From Cytophagaceae bacterium (lineage in GTDB: Bacteria > Bacteroidota > Bacteroidia > Cytophagales > Spirosomataceae): DNA of 64,000 bases. The stretch lies in contig JADKIR010000005.1 of assembly GCA_016722655.1 (NCBI GenBank), positions 558,001-622,000 of the forward strand, read 5' to 3'. The translations under genes and the position numbers were made by a program. Below the pieces are notes generated by a model. It saw only the letters and a list, made by a program, of their open reading frames with translations. It made no database searches and was not told the DNA's origin. Of the stretch, positions 33,065-42,531 are shown in pieces; position 1 is the first letter of the stretch; every line of letters begins with the position of its first letter.

Positions 33065-34828
33065 TTAATTAGAATTTATGCAGATGTCTTTAATCCTGGC
33101 TTCAAAAAGATTTGAATTAGAATTAAATCCAGGCAACAATTCAATTATATGGTTGGATATAAATGTAGTTGGAGTAGTCAGATTTGATGGAGAAACAATT
33201 CTATATTTTGCATTAACTGCTGTGTCAATTATCGAATTGGTAAGAAAAATTTCATTTTCAAACAGATTAATTTGAGCATTTAATTGAATTGGACCACAGT
33301 TGGCATTAATAATTGCAGGTATTGCTGGTTTAAATAAAACAATTGAGCTATTTCCCAAATTTTCCCAACTAACTTGCTGATTACAATTTTTTATACTTAA
33401 ATAAATACTATCATTTTTACAGAAGAAATCCGAATCTATAGGATCATATTCCGTCCATATCTGCATTAATCCCATTTCACAGTAATCTCCGAATGCAAAA
33501 ATTTTATTTTCATGATTAAAAAGAATCCTTTTGGTGTTATTCCAACAATTTGATCTAAAATAGCCATCTAGTCTTTTATCAAATAAAATATTACCTTTTG
33601 AATCAAATTTTGCGACCAAAACATCATTTGTGGATGTTATTCTACCCGATGATAAATTTCCAGATCTTCCAGATCTTGTAAATCCAGTAATATAAACTTC
33701 TTCTAAAGGGTTTATTGTCATGTCTGATATAAACTCCTCAGATGTACCTCCACATGTCCTATCCCAAATTTGATTACCTTGATTATCAATTTTTATTAAC
33801 CAAAAATCAACATCTCCATATCTGGGTGAAGTTTTACTTCCGTTAATATTTGTACTAGAAACACCCCCGATATAATAACAATTATTAGCTTTTAATATCC
33901 TACGTCCCGTTTCAAAAGAATTTCCCCCAAAATTCTTTTGCCAAATAATATTAAAGTTGTAATCAATACTTAGCATCCAAATATCTCCTGCACCGTAGGT
34001 ATCAGTTGTCTTAATTCCGCTTTGTCCAGAATAACTTATACCTACCATTAAAATATTATTTTCATTTCCAAAAATTGCATTATTCAAATAATCATCATTA
34101 TCCCCTCCGAAACGAAAATCAGTTAGATATTGACCAAAATTATTAGTTTTAACCAGCCAAAAATCACTACCTCCGTAGCCAATCGAATTCCTCTCATAAC
34201 CATTTTGGGTTAGATTAGTAGTTCCAAAAAAGATTAAATTTTGGTCAGGCAATTCTAGGCAATCTGAGACATTGTCCACACCGAGGGAGCCAATTGTTTT
34301 ATCCCATAATTGATTTCCATTTTGATCAATTTTAACAACCCAAAAGTCAGAGGACCATCTCTGGTTTTCTGATTTAGACCCTGATGAATTTGAATAACTA
34401 TCGCCAATTAACAAAATATTTCCATCTAACAATTTTTTAAGTTTCACCAATACATCGGAATAATTTCCACCAAATGTTTTCTCCCAAATAATATTACCAC
34501 TAAAATCAATCCTAATTACCCAATAATCGTAATCGCCAAAAATTGGATTTATTTTTAAAATATTATCAATAGTAGAACTTTTTAAACCTAATATATATCC
34601 ATTATCCAGTTCAATAAAATCAACAACTTCATCATAGTAAGCCCCCTGTAAATTTCTTCCCCATTGATTTTGATAAAAGAATTTTTCAAATACCAAGTTC
34701 ATGGGGATTTTTTTTGATTTTACGATTTCAGGAACCTGAGCAGCCAAACGGGAAGGGGATAACACTAAAGCAAAAAATAGAATTATCAATGTGTGAAAAT
34801 ATCTAATTTTAAAAAATTGATGGCTCAT
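33065..34828 (-). CDS. secreted repeat protein with a coathanger-like C-terminus
   Basis: The 587-residue protein has an N-terminal signal segment ('YFHTLIILFFALVLSPSRLA') and at least six repeats of about 45-50 residues built on 'DFWLIKIDNQGNQIWDRTCG' and 'GG...E.I.....L...N.I...G'. This forms a beta-propeller-like chain. The C-terminal 60 residues (from 'FISNHIIELLPGF' to 'EARIKDIC') resemble the three-coathanger stack domain of Bacteroidota cell-surface proteins. It is probably exported to the outer surface. The function is unknown, and there is no operon partner. Confidence 0.78.
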   Translation of the reverse strand: MSHQFFKIRYFHTLIILFFALVLSPSRLAAQVPEIVKSKKIPMNLVFEKFFYQNQWGRNLQGAYYDEVVDFIELDNGYILGLKSSTIDNILKINPIFGDYDYWVIRIDFSGNIIWEKTFGGNYSDVLVKLKKLLDGNILLIGDSYSNSSGSKSENQRWSSDFWVVKIDQNGNQLWDKTIGSLGVDNVSDCLELPDQNLIFFGTTNLTQNGYERNSIGYGGSDFWLVKTNNFGQYLTDFRFGGDNDDYLNNAIFGNENNILMVGISYSGQSGIKTTDTYGAGDIWMLSIDYNFNIIWQKNFGGNSFETGRRILKANNCYYIGGVSSTNINGSKTSPRYGDVDFWLIKIDNQGNQIWDRTCGGTSEEFISDMTINPLEEVYITGFTRSGRSGNLSSGRITSTNDVLVAKFDSKGNILFDKRLDGYFRSNCWNNTKRILFNHENKIFAFGDYCEMGLMQIWTEYDPIDSDFFCKNDSIYLSIKNCNQQVSWENLGNSSIVLFKPAIPAIINANCGPIQLNAQINLFENEIFLTNSIIDTAVNAKYRIVSPSNLTTPTTFISNHIIELLPGFNSNSNLFEARIKDICINSN

Positions 34829-35007
34829 AAAAATTTGTAGAATTTTATATAAAAAAACATTGTTTAACCCTTAAAAGAGGGCCCTAAATTTAAGATTAAG
34901 CAAATTCAGATTTCATTCTTCTTTAAGGAATAAATAATAATTAAAATTACAAAAAAAATAATATTTAAATTTATCTATCTAATAAAAAACTGAATTTGAT
35001 AAATCTC

Positions 35008-35211
35008 TCACCCCACTTCCTCCGCTGAAAAACCGATTCTTTTGAGTTTGTTGGTGACGTCCTGAGCGGCAACTTCAAGGTTTTTGATATCAAGGATTTT
35101 TTCAGGATTGTTGATATCAACCTGCCAGTTTCCTGCACCTACGAGTCCGTCAAGCGTGGTTTGTACTTTGGCTACACAGTTATTGCAATTGATATTGGTT
35201 TTGAATTTCAT
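35008..35211 (-). CDS. heavy-metal-associated (CopZ-like) protein
   Basis: The 67-residue protein is a single HMA domain with the metal motif 'NINCNNCVAKV' (CxxC) near the N-terminus. Such proteins carry Cu(I) to a P-type ATPase. It begins 15 bp after the stop of the copper-ATPase gene and is the last gene of that copper unit. Confidence 0.88.
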   Translation of the reverse strand: MKFKTNINCNNCVAKVQTTLDGLVGAGNWQVDINNPEKILDIKNLEVAAQDVTNKLKRIGFSAEEVG

Positions 35212-35226
35212 GTTTGAAAAAGTATT

Positions 35227-37565
35227 TTAAAGTTTTTTAAATTTTAATCTGAGGCTGTTGCTCACAACCGACACCGAGCTCATGGCCATGGCTGCACTCG
35301 CCAGCATGGGCGACATCAGAAATCCGTTGTAAAAATACAAAATTCCGGCTGCAACAGGTATCGCAAGGGTATTGTAAATAAACGCCCAGAAAAGATTTTG
35401 ATAAATGGTGCTGGTCGTAAATTTCGACAACCTGATGGCTTTCTTTATGGTTGAAATATCCGTGCCGAGCAGCGTGATGTCTGCCACTTCTTTGGCTGCG
35501 TCAGAGCCCTCCCCTATCGCAATCGAAACATCGGCTTCGGCAAGTGCGACTGCATCATTGATACCATCACCCACCATCGCAACCATATCGGCGTTTTCTT
35601 TCAGTTTTTGTACATATTCTCCTTTCTGGTCGGGCAAAACTTCGCCTTCAGCCTGATCTATGCCCAGAGTTTTCGCTAAGTCTTTTACCACCAAATGTTT
35701 ATCACCCGACAACAGATGAAGTTTGATTCCCATTCTTTGCAAGGCGGTGATGTCGGCTTTTACATTGGTTTTGAGCGTGTCGCCCACTTCAAATTCCGCA
35801 ATGAGCGTATTATTTTTTGCAAAATATATTATTGAGGCATTAGATTTTTCAGTGATTTCTACACCATTTTCCAGCATAAACTGCTCATTTCCTGCCCAAT
35901 AACTATTTCCTTCAAAAGTAGCTTTTATCCCTTTTCCACTTATGTTTTCTACTTGTTCAATATTGATTTCTTTTTCTTCAGGAAAATGCCCGGCTATGGC
36001 TTTGGCCATGGGATGGGTAGAGTTTCTTTCTATGTTAACCAGGATTTTTCGGTATATATCTGCCGAATCATACCATTTTTCAGTAATAATATCGGGTTTC
36101 CCCTTAGTGAGTGTTCCGGTTTTATCCAACACCAAATCGGTGATTTTCCCGGCTTTTTCCAATGACTCGGCGTTTTTGATTAAAATTCCATTAGCAGCAC
36201 CTTTGCCAATTCCCACCATCAAAGCCGTAGGAGTAGCGAGGCCCATGGCACAAGGACAAGCGACCACAAGCACCGTGATAAACGAAAGCAGGGCCAGATC
36301 AAAATTATGAAAGACAAAATTCCAGACCAGAAAACTAAGAATAGAAATGCTGATTACCACTGGCACAAATATCCTGGAGACCTGATCTACCTTTTTCTGA
36401 ACGGGTGCTTTTGAGGAAAGTGCTTCTTCAACTTTCTTGATTATTTGTGATAAATAGGTTTCAGTGAATATTTTCTCCACGCTAAACTCCAAAACTCCCT
36501 CCTGATTGAGTGTACCTGCAAATAACTTGTCACCCTTTTGCTTGAGATTGGGCAGTGGCTCACCGTTGATCATGCTTTCTGACACATGTGAATACCCGGA
36601 AATTACCACCCCATCCAGTGGAATCTTTTCACCTGCCAATACCCTCAAAATCTGTCCCTTAGCTATATCCTCTACATTTCCAGTGGATTCTTTTCCATCC
36701 TGAATTATCCTCACAGACCTGGAGTTGAGTTCCATCAGTTTTTTGATGGCGTCTGAGGCTCGGTTTTTGGCTGAATCTTCCAGATATTTTCCCAAAAGAA
36801 CAAAAAACACGACGATTCCTGCAGATTCAAAATATACCTGTGAATGCCCATGGTGCCCAAAAGAATGAGGAAATAACATGGTGAAAACACTAAACAGATA
36901 TGCCACACCGGTGCTGAGAGCCACCAGGGTGTCCATATTGGTATCTTTTACCAAAAGTTTTTCCAGGCATTGATAAAAAAATGACGGCCAAAATAAAACA
37001 CTAACGGCGTAGCTAAAATCAAGGAAACCAGTGGCATGTATTGCCAATCCATAAAAAACATACCCAATACAAACAGCGGAACAGCAAAAAATGCTGAGAG
37101 ATAAAGTTCTTTTTTCTGGTTTTCAAACTTCTGATTTTGAGCCTTTTCGAAATCAAAACTTTTCTCGAGAATCAAATCAAAACCTATTTCCTGTAATCTT
37201 TCCTTAAATATCTGTGGAGAAGTTAGTTGGGGCAAATAGGTCACGGAAGCAGAATGATTGGCATAGTTGGCCGAAGAATTCACCACGCCATCGACATATT
37301 TCAGGACAGTCTCGGCACTGTTGGCACAAGCAGCACAGCTGTAGTTGAGTACTTTGAAAGTCTGAGAAACCAAATTGAGCTTTACTTTTTGGGCCAATAA
37401 GTTTTGAACTATTTCCGGCAGGATTTCAGAAAGGTCATCAGATTTTACGGTCAAGCCGGCCTTGTGCCATTCGATTTGATCTTTGGTATTGTATTGGGTG
37501 CTTTTGAGTATAGAAAGTTTTGAATCGGCAAGCGGCTCTTCAAAATCTATTTGGTATGTTTCCAT
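35227..37565 (-). pseudogene. copA: copper-exporting P1B-type ATPase, frameshifted
   Basis: Two overlapping frames make one CopA. The N-terminal part (36948-37565) has an HMA domain with CAAC, plus two membrane helices and 'FFINAWKNFW'. The C-terminal part, from about 36955 on, continues 'LVKDTNMDTLVALSTG' and holds the CPC metal site in 'VVACPCAMGLATP', the phosphorylated Asp in DKTGTLTKGKP, HPMAKA and 'MVGDGINDAVAL'. The frame breaks in TTTTT (36958-36962, five A in the mRNA); one extra A would restore a typical sequence of about 778 residues. CopA pumps Cu(I) out of the cytoplasm. The flanking HMA and small membrane genes are intact. The cause is discussed in the findings. Confidence 0.9.
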
Positions 37566-37599
37566 TTATTTCAGAAAAAACAGGAAAATAAGGTCCAAC

Positions 37600-37740
37600 T
37601 TATTCACAGTTTATGAGCCCATTTGCCAGCAAAAGTGGCAGGAAAACATACAATGTGAGGCCTTTTATCAAGAAAAAGAAAAAACCTGCCCAACCGAGCT
37701 TTTTTATATAGGATAATATTTTCTCTTTTCTATTTTCCAT
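37600..37740 (-). CDS. 46-residue membrane protein upstream of copA
   Basis: The frame reads MENRKEKILSYIKKLGWAGF and continues with a hydrophobic helix rich in Phe, Leu and Ile to 'LLLANGLINCE'. Its ATG lies 175 bp and its stop 34 bp before the copA start on the same strand, and it resembles short proteins I have seen next to Bacteroidota metal-transport genes. It probably belongs to the copper unit. Its role is unknown. Confidence 0.6.
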   Translation of the reverse strand: MENRKEKILSYIKKLGWAGFFFFLIKGLTLYVFLPLLLANGLINCE

Positions 37741-37770
37741 TATAAAACTAAAACCAAAAAACAGGCTGTT

Positions 37771-38387
37771 TCAGTTCGATTTTACTTTCTTTTTCCTGAT
37801 ATTATTGGTAACCCATTTATTTAATACCCGACTGACCACTGCCGACCCCGCACCCAATACTGCCCCGGCGAGCACATCGGAGGGATAATGAACTCCCAAA
37901 TGTAGCCTCGAATACCCAACAGTACCTGCATAAAGATAAGATGGAACAATTACGTACCATTTGGGATAGCTCAATGACAGGCTGGTTGCTGTGGCAAATG
38001 AAACCGAGGTAGCACCGCTCGGAAATGAGGCGTCATTTTCGACTGCAAAATTCTGAATGTCCTTGTAATCTTCATAGGGTCGGGCACGGTTGATGCTCTT
38101 TTTTAAAACATAACCGACCCCATATGCACCCAATACCGAAAGAGCAGCATTGAAGCCTTCTTTTTCAAAGCTGCATCATTTTTTATAAAACCGGCAGACA
38201 ACATCACGACCGGCACTCCTACCGCTACATAATCAGCTGATTGGTTTATAAATTGCAGCTCATTATCAAATTGTTTGTATCGATTGAGGTTAATTTTCCT
38301 GAGCAATTCAATATCCAAATCCTGAGCTGAAAGCTGGTTCACAAGTCCAAAACCGGACAGGAGTAATATTTTCAGGAATTTTTCCAA
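37771..38387 (-). pseudogene. PAP2-family phosphatase, frameshifted
   Basis: The first frame (38103-38387, TTG start 1 bp after dapA) has a signal peptide ending QLSAQ and runs to 'NDAALKK'. The rest follows in the -1 frame: 'LSVLGAYGVGYVLKKSINRA', the C1 motif K-x6-RP and the C3 motif 'YSRLHLGVHYPSD'. The break lies in TTTTT near 38161-38165; one extra A in the mRNA sense restores about 204 residues. PAP2 enzymes remove phosphate from lipids or sugars. In the C2 motif the usual PSGH is PSGA, so the catalytic acid His is missing and activity is doubtful even if the frame is intact. Confidence 0.8.
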
Positions 38388-38388
38388 A

Positions 38389-39273
38389 TTATAAAAATCC
38401 TTCTTTTTTCATGGAATCAATCAATTGCTGGCGTAATCCATCGGTGGCTTTTACCAAAGGTAATCGTACCCTTCCGTCACAAATTCCTCGGATTTCACAC
38501 ACCATTTTGATACCCACAGGATTAGATTCAACATAAAGCAACGTATCGAAATCATGGAAACGGTTCTGAATCTTAGTGGCTGTTTTGAAGTCACCATTAA
38601 GTGCCGCGTGAGTCATTTCAGCAAATTCTTTCGGAAAACCATTGGCTATAACCGAAATAACTCCCTGAAAACCAAGACTAATCTGAGGAGAAACGAGGTT
38701 GTCGTCACCGGAAAGCAGAATAAAATTCTCAGGCATTTTTTTGGTAAGCTCCAGAGCCATCTCCATGCTGCATGAGGCATCTTTCAGACCGATGATATTG
38801 GGATGTTTGGCCAACTCAACAGCAGTAGGAACTTGAATAGTTGCCACTGTACGACCCGGCACATTGTATAAAATCACAGGAAGCGGAGAGGCATCAGCAA
38901 TGGCCTGAAAATGAGCCGTGATACCCGCCTGTGAAGGTTTATTGTAATAAGGACACACCGACAAAACAGCCTCCACACCACTCAAATCGGTGGTTTTTAG
39001 CTTATGAATAACATCGGCGGTATTGTTGGACCCCACGCCATATACGATCGGGAGATTCCAGCGATTGTTCTTTTTGACAAAGTCTAAAAGTGCAAGTTTT
39101 TCTTCGTTGGTAGTGGTAGCTGACTCGCCGGTGGTACCATTCACTACAAAGTAATCGGTGCCATTTTCAGCATTGAATTCCATCAGTTTTAACAGGCCGG
39201 CAAAATCAATGTTATTGTTTTCATCAAAAGGAGTAATCAGAGCTACCCCAACTCCCCTAAGGCGGTGTTCCAT
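38389..39273 (-). CDS. dapA: 4-hydroxy-tetrahydrodipicolinate synthase
   Basis: DapA condenses pyruvate and aspartate semialdehyde in lysine and diaminopimelate synthesis. The 294-residue protein has 'GVGVALITPFDENNNIDFAG', 'NGTTGESATTT', the tyrosine in 'VILYNVPGRT' and the Schiff-base lysine in 'IIGLKDASCS'. The length is standard. A near-complete Bacteroidota promoter precedes it. The PAP2 gene starts 1 bp after its stop. Confidence 0.96.
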   Translation of the reverse strand: MEHRLRGVGVALITPFDENNNIDFAGLLKLMEFNAENGTDYFVVNGTTGESATTTNEEKLALLDFVKKNNRWNLPIVYGVGSNNTADVIHKLKTTDLSGVEAVLSVCPYYNKPSQAGITAHFQAIADASPLPVILYNVPGRTVATIQVPTAVELAKHPNIIGLKDASCSMEMALELTKKMPENFILLSGDDNLVSPQISLGFQGVISVIANGFPKEFAEMTHAALNGDFKTATKIQNRFHDFDTLLYVESNPVGIKMVCEIRGICDGRVRLPLVKATDGLRQQLIDSMKKEGFL

Positions 39274-39289
39274 TGTTATATTTTTTTTA

Positions 39290-39316
39290 CAAAATTAACG
39301 ATTTTTTTAAAACCAA
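39290..39316 (-). promoter_or_regulatory. dapA promoter
   Basis: The reverse strand has TTG (39316-39314) and TAATTTTG (39297-39290) with 16 bp between them, close to the Bacteroidota -33/-7 layout. The -7 box ends 16 bp before the ATG. Confidence 0.5.
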
Positions 39317-39372
39317 TAGGAAGTTTGAGCAATATGGTACTTATTAAATTCCTATTTATTGAAACATTTAAA

Positions 39373-39380
39373 TATATTTG
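39373..39380 (+). promoter_or_regulatory. -7 box of the response-regulator gene
   Basis: TATATTTG fits TAnnTTTG exactly and ends 41 bp before the ATG at 39422, placing the RNA start downstream of the earlier open frame (39359). Confidence 0.5.
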
Positions 39381-39421
39381 TCCGAAAGCAATTATTTTGC
39401 ATCCAAACCCAAAACCTAAAA

Positions 39422-40063
39422 ATGCCAGATCCTCTGAAAATCCTGATTGTGGAAGACCATAAAATTTTGTGCGAAAGCCTGGCATTATTGGTAGGCACAA
39501 TTAATGGTGTAGAGGTAATAGGAAAAACTGCCAACGGAAGAGATGCTTTGCTATTTTTGGAAAAACAGATTCCTGATATCATCATGACTGACATTGGTAT
39601 GCCAATCATGAACGGAATTGAGTTGACTATCAAAGTAAAGACGCAATATCCATCCATAAAAATTTTGGTTTTATCTGTATCAGAAGAAGGCGAAACCATC
39701 AAAGATGCCTTGCGGGCCGGAGCGATGGGCTATATTTTTAAAAGTGCCGAAAAAGAAGAATTAGAAGCAGCGATTTTTAATTTGGCTAAAGGAAAACGCT
39801 ACTACAATGATCTGGCAATGGATAAATTGGCAGAAATTCAGAACGAAGAAATGGCTGAAGAACTGCCTAAAGTAGAGCTTTCGCAAAGAGAAATAGAGGT
39901 TTTGAAACTTATTGTGGCTGAAATGTCAGGAACTGAAATTGCAGAAAAACTTTTCATTAGCCCGAGTACCGTAGAAACTCACCGGAAACATTTGTTCCAA
40001 AAAATCGGCGTAAATTCATCAGTTGGGCTCGTGAAATTTGCCATAAAGTTTGGAATTATATAA
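39422..40063 (+). CDS. NarL/FixJ-type response regulator
   Basis: The 213-residue protein has a receiver domain ('LKILIVEDHKILCESLALLV', phosphorylated D57 in 'IIMTDIGMPIMNG', 'ILVLSVSEEGE', K in 'YIFKSAEKEEL') and a LuxR-type helix-turn-helix ('LSQREIEVLKLIVAEMSGTE', 'IAEKLFISPSTVETHRKHLF'). It is the likely partner of the histidine kinase at 40514-42379, which faces it across a 114-residue gene. A copy of the 20-bp inverted-repeat motif begins 2 bp after its stop. Confidence 0.93.
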   Translation: MPDPLKILIVEDHKILCESLALLVGTINGVEVIGKTANGRDALLFLEKQIPDIIMTDIGMPIMNGIELTIKVKTQYPSIKILVLSVSEEGETIKDALRAGAMGYIFKSAEKEELEAAIFNLAKGKRYYNDLAMDKLAEIQNEEMAEELPKVELSQREIEVLKLIVAEMSGTEIAEKLFISPSTVETHRKHLFQKIGVNSSVGLVKFAIKFGII

Positions 40064-40064
40064 A

Positions 40065-40084
40065 AATCCTCAAATTTGGGGATT
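40065..40084 (+). promoter_or_regulatory. 20-bp inverted-repeat operator, upstream of 40135
   Basis: AATCCT-CAAATTTG-GGGATT has the same plan as the paired sites at 42421-42463 and 47898-47940. A weak -7 sequence (GAATTTTA, 40106-40113) lies 22 bp from its end, the same distance as at the other two promoters. Confidence 0.55.
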
Positions 40085-40134
40085 GATTTAAGAATTAAAA
40101 CGATTGAATTTTACATCAAAAAAAAAATATCACC

Positions 40135-40479
40135 ATGAGTAAAGAAACTGTTTTTTTAAGATTCAAAGGAGAGATTTACCATAGCCCAAATGATAATTTT
40201 ATTACCATTTTTTTGGCAAATCCCAAACCGCTTTTAAAACCAAAGGAGTATAAAATTCCAAAAAGTGCTGTTTTGTTTTATGTACCAGGCAAAAAATCAA
40301 CTGAAGATGAAATACTCATTTCCTTATCAGATGAGGATTATAAAGCATTAAAAATGCCTAAATTTAAAAATTTCAGAGTTGGTTCGAAAGGAACTGAAGG
40401 CCTTCCTCCAAAAGTCATAGGGGTACCTCCAAAACTTGAATACTTTGTCGAGGGATTTGAGGTACGTTCAAATCACTAA
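40135..40479 (+). CDS. unknown protein, possible regulon member
   Basis: The 114-residue product starts MSKETVFLRFKGEIYHSPND and ends 'PPKLEYFVEGFEVRSNH'. It has no signal peptide or membrane segment. The layout of short strands with 'VPGKKSTEDEILISLSDED' in the middle gives no family. It lies between the response regulator and kinase genes, behind an operator-like motif. This ties it to the two-component system, but its role is open. Confidence 0.65.
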   Translation: MSKETVFLRFKGEIYHSPNDNFITIFLANPKPLLKPKEYKIPKSAVLFYVPGKKSTEDEILISLSDEDYKALKMPKFKNFRVGSKGTEGLPPKVIGVPPKLEYFVEGFEVRSNH

Positions 40480-40513
40480 GGATAATCTAAAAAGAATTAT
40501 TTTTTTTAGCATT

Positions 40514-42379
40514 TTATATTGGGACTGAAACAAAAACTTCAGTCCCTTTTTGATATTCGCTATTGAAATTAACATTACCATTCAATGCTTTAACGCGATT
40601 CTGAATATTGGTTAATCCTTGACTATTTTTTTCAGTTTTTCTAAATCCAACCCCATCATCTTTGATGTTTAAAACTGCAGCTATCTGTGTGTATTTCAGC
40701 TCAATTGTAACATTTTTTGCCTCCGAATGTTTGATTACATTATTGATCAATTCAAAAAAAATACTATATAAATTAAACTCTATTTTTGAGTCAATTCTTT
40801 CAGAAGTTTGATTTAAGAATTCGAAATTGATAATTCCATTTAGATTAAGTTTCTTAACCAAATTTTCAATCGTTACCGCCAGTCCCATTTTCTCGAGTTC
40901 ACCAGGCAAAATATTATGTGAAATATTTCTAACTTCGGTATAAGCATCAGCTAGCATTGACTTCAATCCTCCGTAAATTTTCTTTTCAGCATCACTATAA
41001 TTCCGAGTATCTAAGGCTCCTAAATTCATCTTCAATGCTGACAGTAAGCTACTTAAATTATCATGCAGCTCGCTAGCAACGCGTTTCCTTTCTATATTTT
41101 GACCTTTAAAAAGTGCCTGACTTATTTCTTCATTTTTTCGAATCAAATCCGCATTTGCTTGCATAAGTTCCTGCGTTCGAACCTTCACTTTATCATCTAG
41201 TACGGAATTTAGTTTTTTAAGTTGCCAACGATTATAAAATAAAAACGCCGCTATTAAAAGAATAATAACTGTAATACCGATAATAAAACTTCTGTTTTTT
41301 TGGAGGATTAAATTTTCATTTGTCTTTTTCAAAATCTCAACATTTTGACTTGAAATTTTGGTTTCTTTTTTACTGATATCATATTCATATTGAAGAGATT
41401 GGATTCTTTTATCAAATTCATATTTATTCAAACTATCGTTTAAAGAAATGTATTTTTCGAAAGCGGCAAGTGCCTTTTCTTTCTGACCAAGTGCACTATA
41501 ATTTTTGTATAACCAATAATTTCCATTTGATATTACTCTTTCTGAATTACTCAATTTGCCATTTTTTATTCCATCCGAGGCAAATTTATTAGACTTGTTA
41601 AAATCTCCGGTTGAATGGTACAATTCAGCCAAGTCAACATTTAAATTTCCTAATGAATAGTAAGAATTTTCTGATTTATGAAGGGCAAAACTCTTCTCGA
41701 ATAACTGTAAAGCCTCTTTTGTTTTTTTCTGTAAGCTTAATGACAATGCTAAATTATGATACGCAACACCCAAAGTATGTTTATCATTCATTTTAATGGC
41801 AATCGGCAGGGCTTTCTTGTAATAAGCTTCCGCTTCAATGTATCTTTTTTGCTCTTTATATAGATTTCCAAGTTGATTCAAATTTGCCAATTGTTCATAT
41901 TCATCACCATTTTTTATAGCATCGAGGTAAGAAGATTTCAATAAAGACTCCGCCATTGGGTATTGACCCAAACTCATGTAAGATTCACCTAAAAGCCTCT
42001 TTATTAAATATGCAAATGCTTGTTTCTTTTCTCGCTCAGCAAGCATAAGTGCCTTATAATTAATATCAATTGACTTAAAGTATAAACCTTTTTTAGTATA
42101 AGCAAATGCCAAATTATTCAAAGTACCAATCTCGCTTTCTATCCACTTATTTCTTTTGCTGATAAAAATAGATTTTTCAATAAAATAAATGCTTGAATCT
42201 ATATTGTTTTTGAAATAATACGGAATAAAAAAAGTAGCATTAGTAGTAAAAAAAGTGGTGTCATTCTTTTCAATCTCTGGCAACTTTGCCCTCAGACTAT
42301 CAATAGTTTTTTTTGACTGTGCTTGTATTTGGCCATTCAAAGTGGTAATTAATAAAAGCAAGAAAATTAATGTTTTCAT
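40514..42379 (-). CDS. TPR-containing sensor histidine kinase
   Basis: The 621-residue protein has a signal peptide (1-20), about seven TPR-like repeats in the periplasmic part (40-320), one membrane helix (364-383), a coiled linker and a HisKA_3-type kinase core with H439 in 'RKRVASELHDNLSSLLSALK'. The ATP-binding part has 'NNVIKHSEAKNVTIEL' and 'IKDDGVGFRKTEKNSQG'. HisKA_3 kinases pair with NarL-type regulators, matching the gene at 39422. The TPR array probably senses a protein or peptide at the envelope. Its promoter faces that of the secreted protein at 42532. Confidence 0.93.
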   Translation of the reverse strand: MKTLIFLLLLITTLNGQIQAQSKKTIDSLRAKLPEIEKNDTTFFTTNATFFIPYYFKNNIDSSIYFIEKSIFISKRNKWIESEIGTLNNLAFAYTKKGLYFKSIDINYKALMLAEREKKQAFAYLIKRLLGESYMSLGQYPMAESLLKSSYLDAIKNGDEYEQLANLNQLGNLYKEQKRYIEAEAYYKKALPIAIKMNDKHTLGVAYHNLALSLSLQKKTKEALQLFEKSFALHKSENSYYSLGNLNVDLAELYHSTGDFNKSNKFASDGIKNGKLSNSERVISNGNYWLYKNYSALGQKEKALAAFEKYISLNDSLNKYEFDKRIQSLQYEYDISKKETKISSQNVEILKKTNENLILQKNRSFIIGITVIILLIAAFLFYNRWQLKKLNSVLDDKVKVRTQELMQANADLIRKNEEISQALFKGQNIERKRVASELHDNLSSLLSALKMNLGALDTRNYSDAEKKIYGGLKSMLADAYTEVRNISHNILPGELEKMGLAVTIENLVKKLNLNGIINFEFLNQTSERIDSKIEFNLYSIFFELINNVIKHSEAKNVTIELKYTQIAAVLNIKDDGVGFRKTEKNSQGLTNIQNRVKALNGNVNFNSEYQKGTEVFVSVPI

Positions 42380-42420
42380 TTATTCCAATTTAATAGTCAG
42401 GGTAAAACTCTATTTCAAAA

Positions 42421-42463
42421 TATCCCCAAATCATAGGATACCAAATCCTCAATAAGAAGGATT
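42421..42463 (+). promoter_or_regulatory. tandem 20-bp operators upstream of 42532
   Basis: Site A (42421-42440) is TATCCC-CAAATCAT-AGGATA and site B (42444-42463) is AATCCT-CAATAAGA-AGGATT. Their starts are 23 bp apart. Site B ends 22 bp before a -7-like CAATTTTG (42485-42492), so it covers the -33 position. The same A/B layout is found at 47898-47940. Confidence 0.7.
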
Positions 42464-42531
42464 TTCTACGATTTAAAGCTTCTGCAATTTTGTAATATTA
42501 TTTCGATAACAAAACAAAATCTTTTTAAATC

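Noticed and set aside
36948..37565. E. coli-like programmed frameshift making a copper chaperone from copA
   Set aside because: The break falls after two membrane helices, not after the metal-binding domain, the local sequence is not a full X-XXY-YYZ heptamer, and a separate CopZ-like gene is present.
40065..40084. Terminator hairpin of the response-regulator gene
   Set aside because: The stem is only five to six bases, no T-run follows, and the sequence matches the paired motif found at two other promoters.
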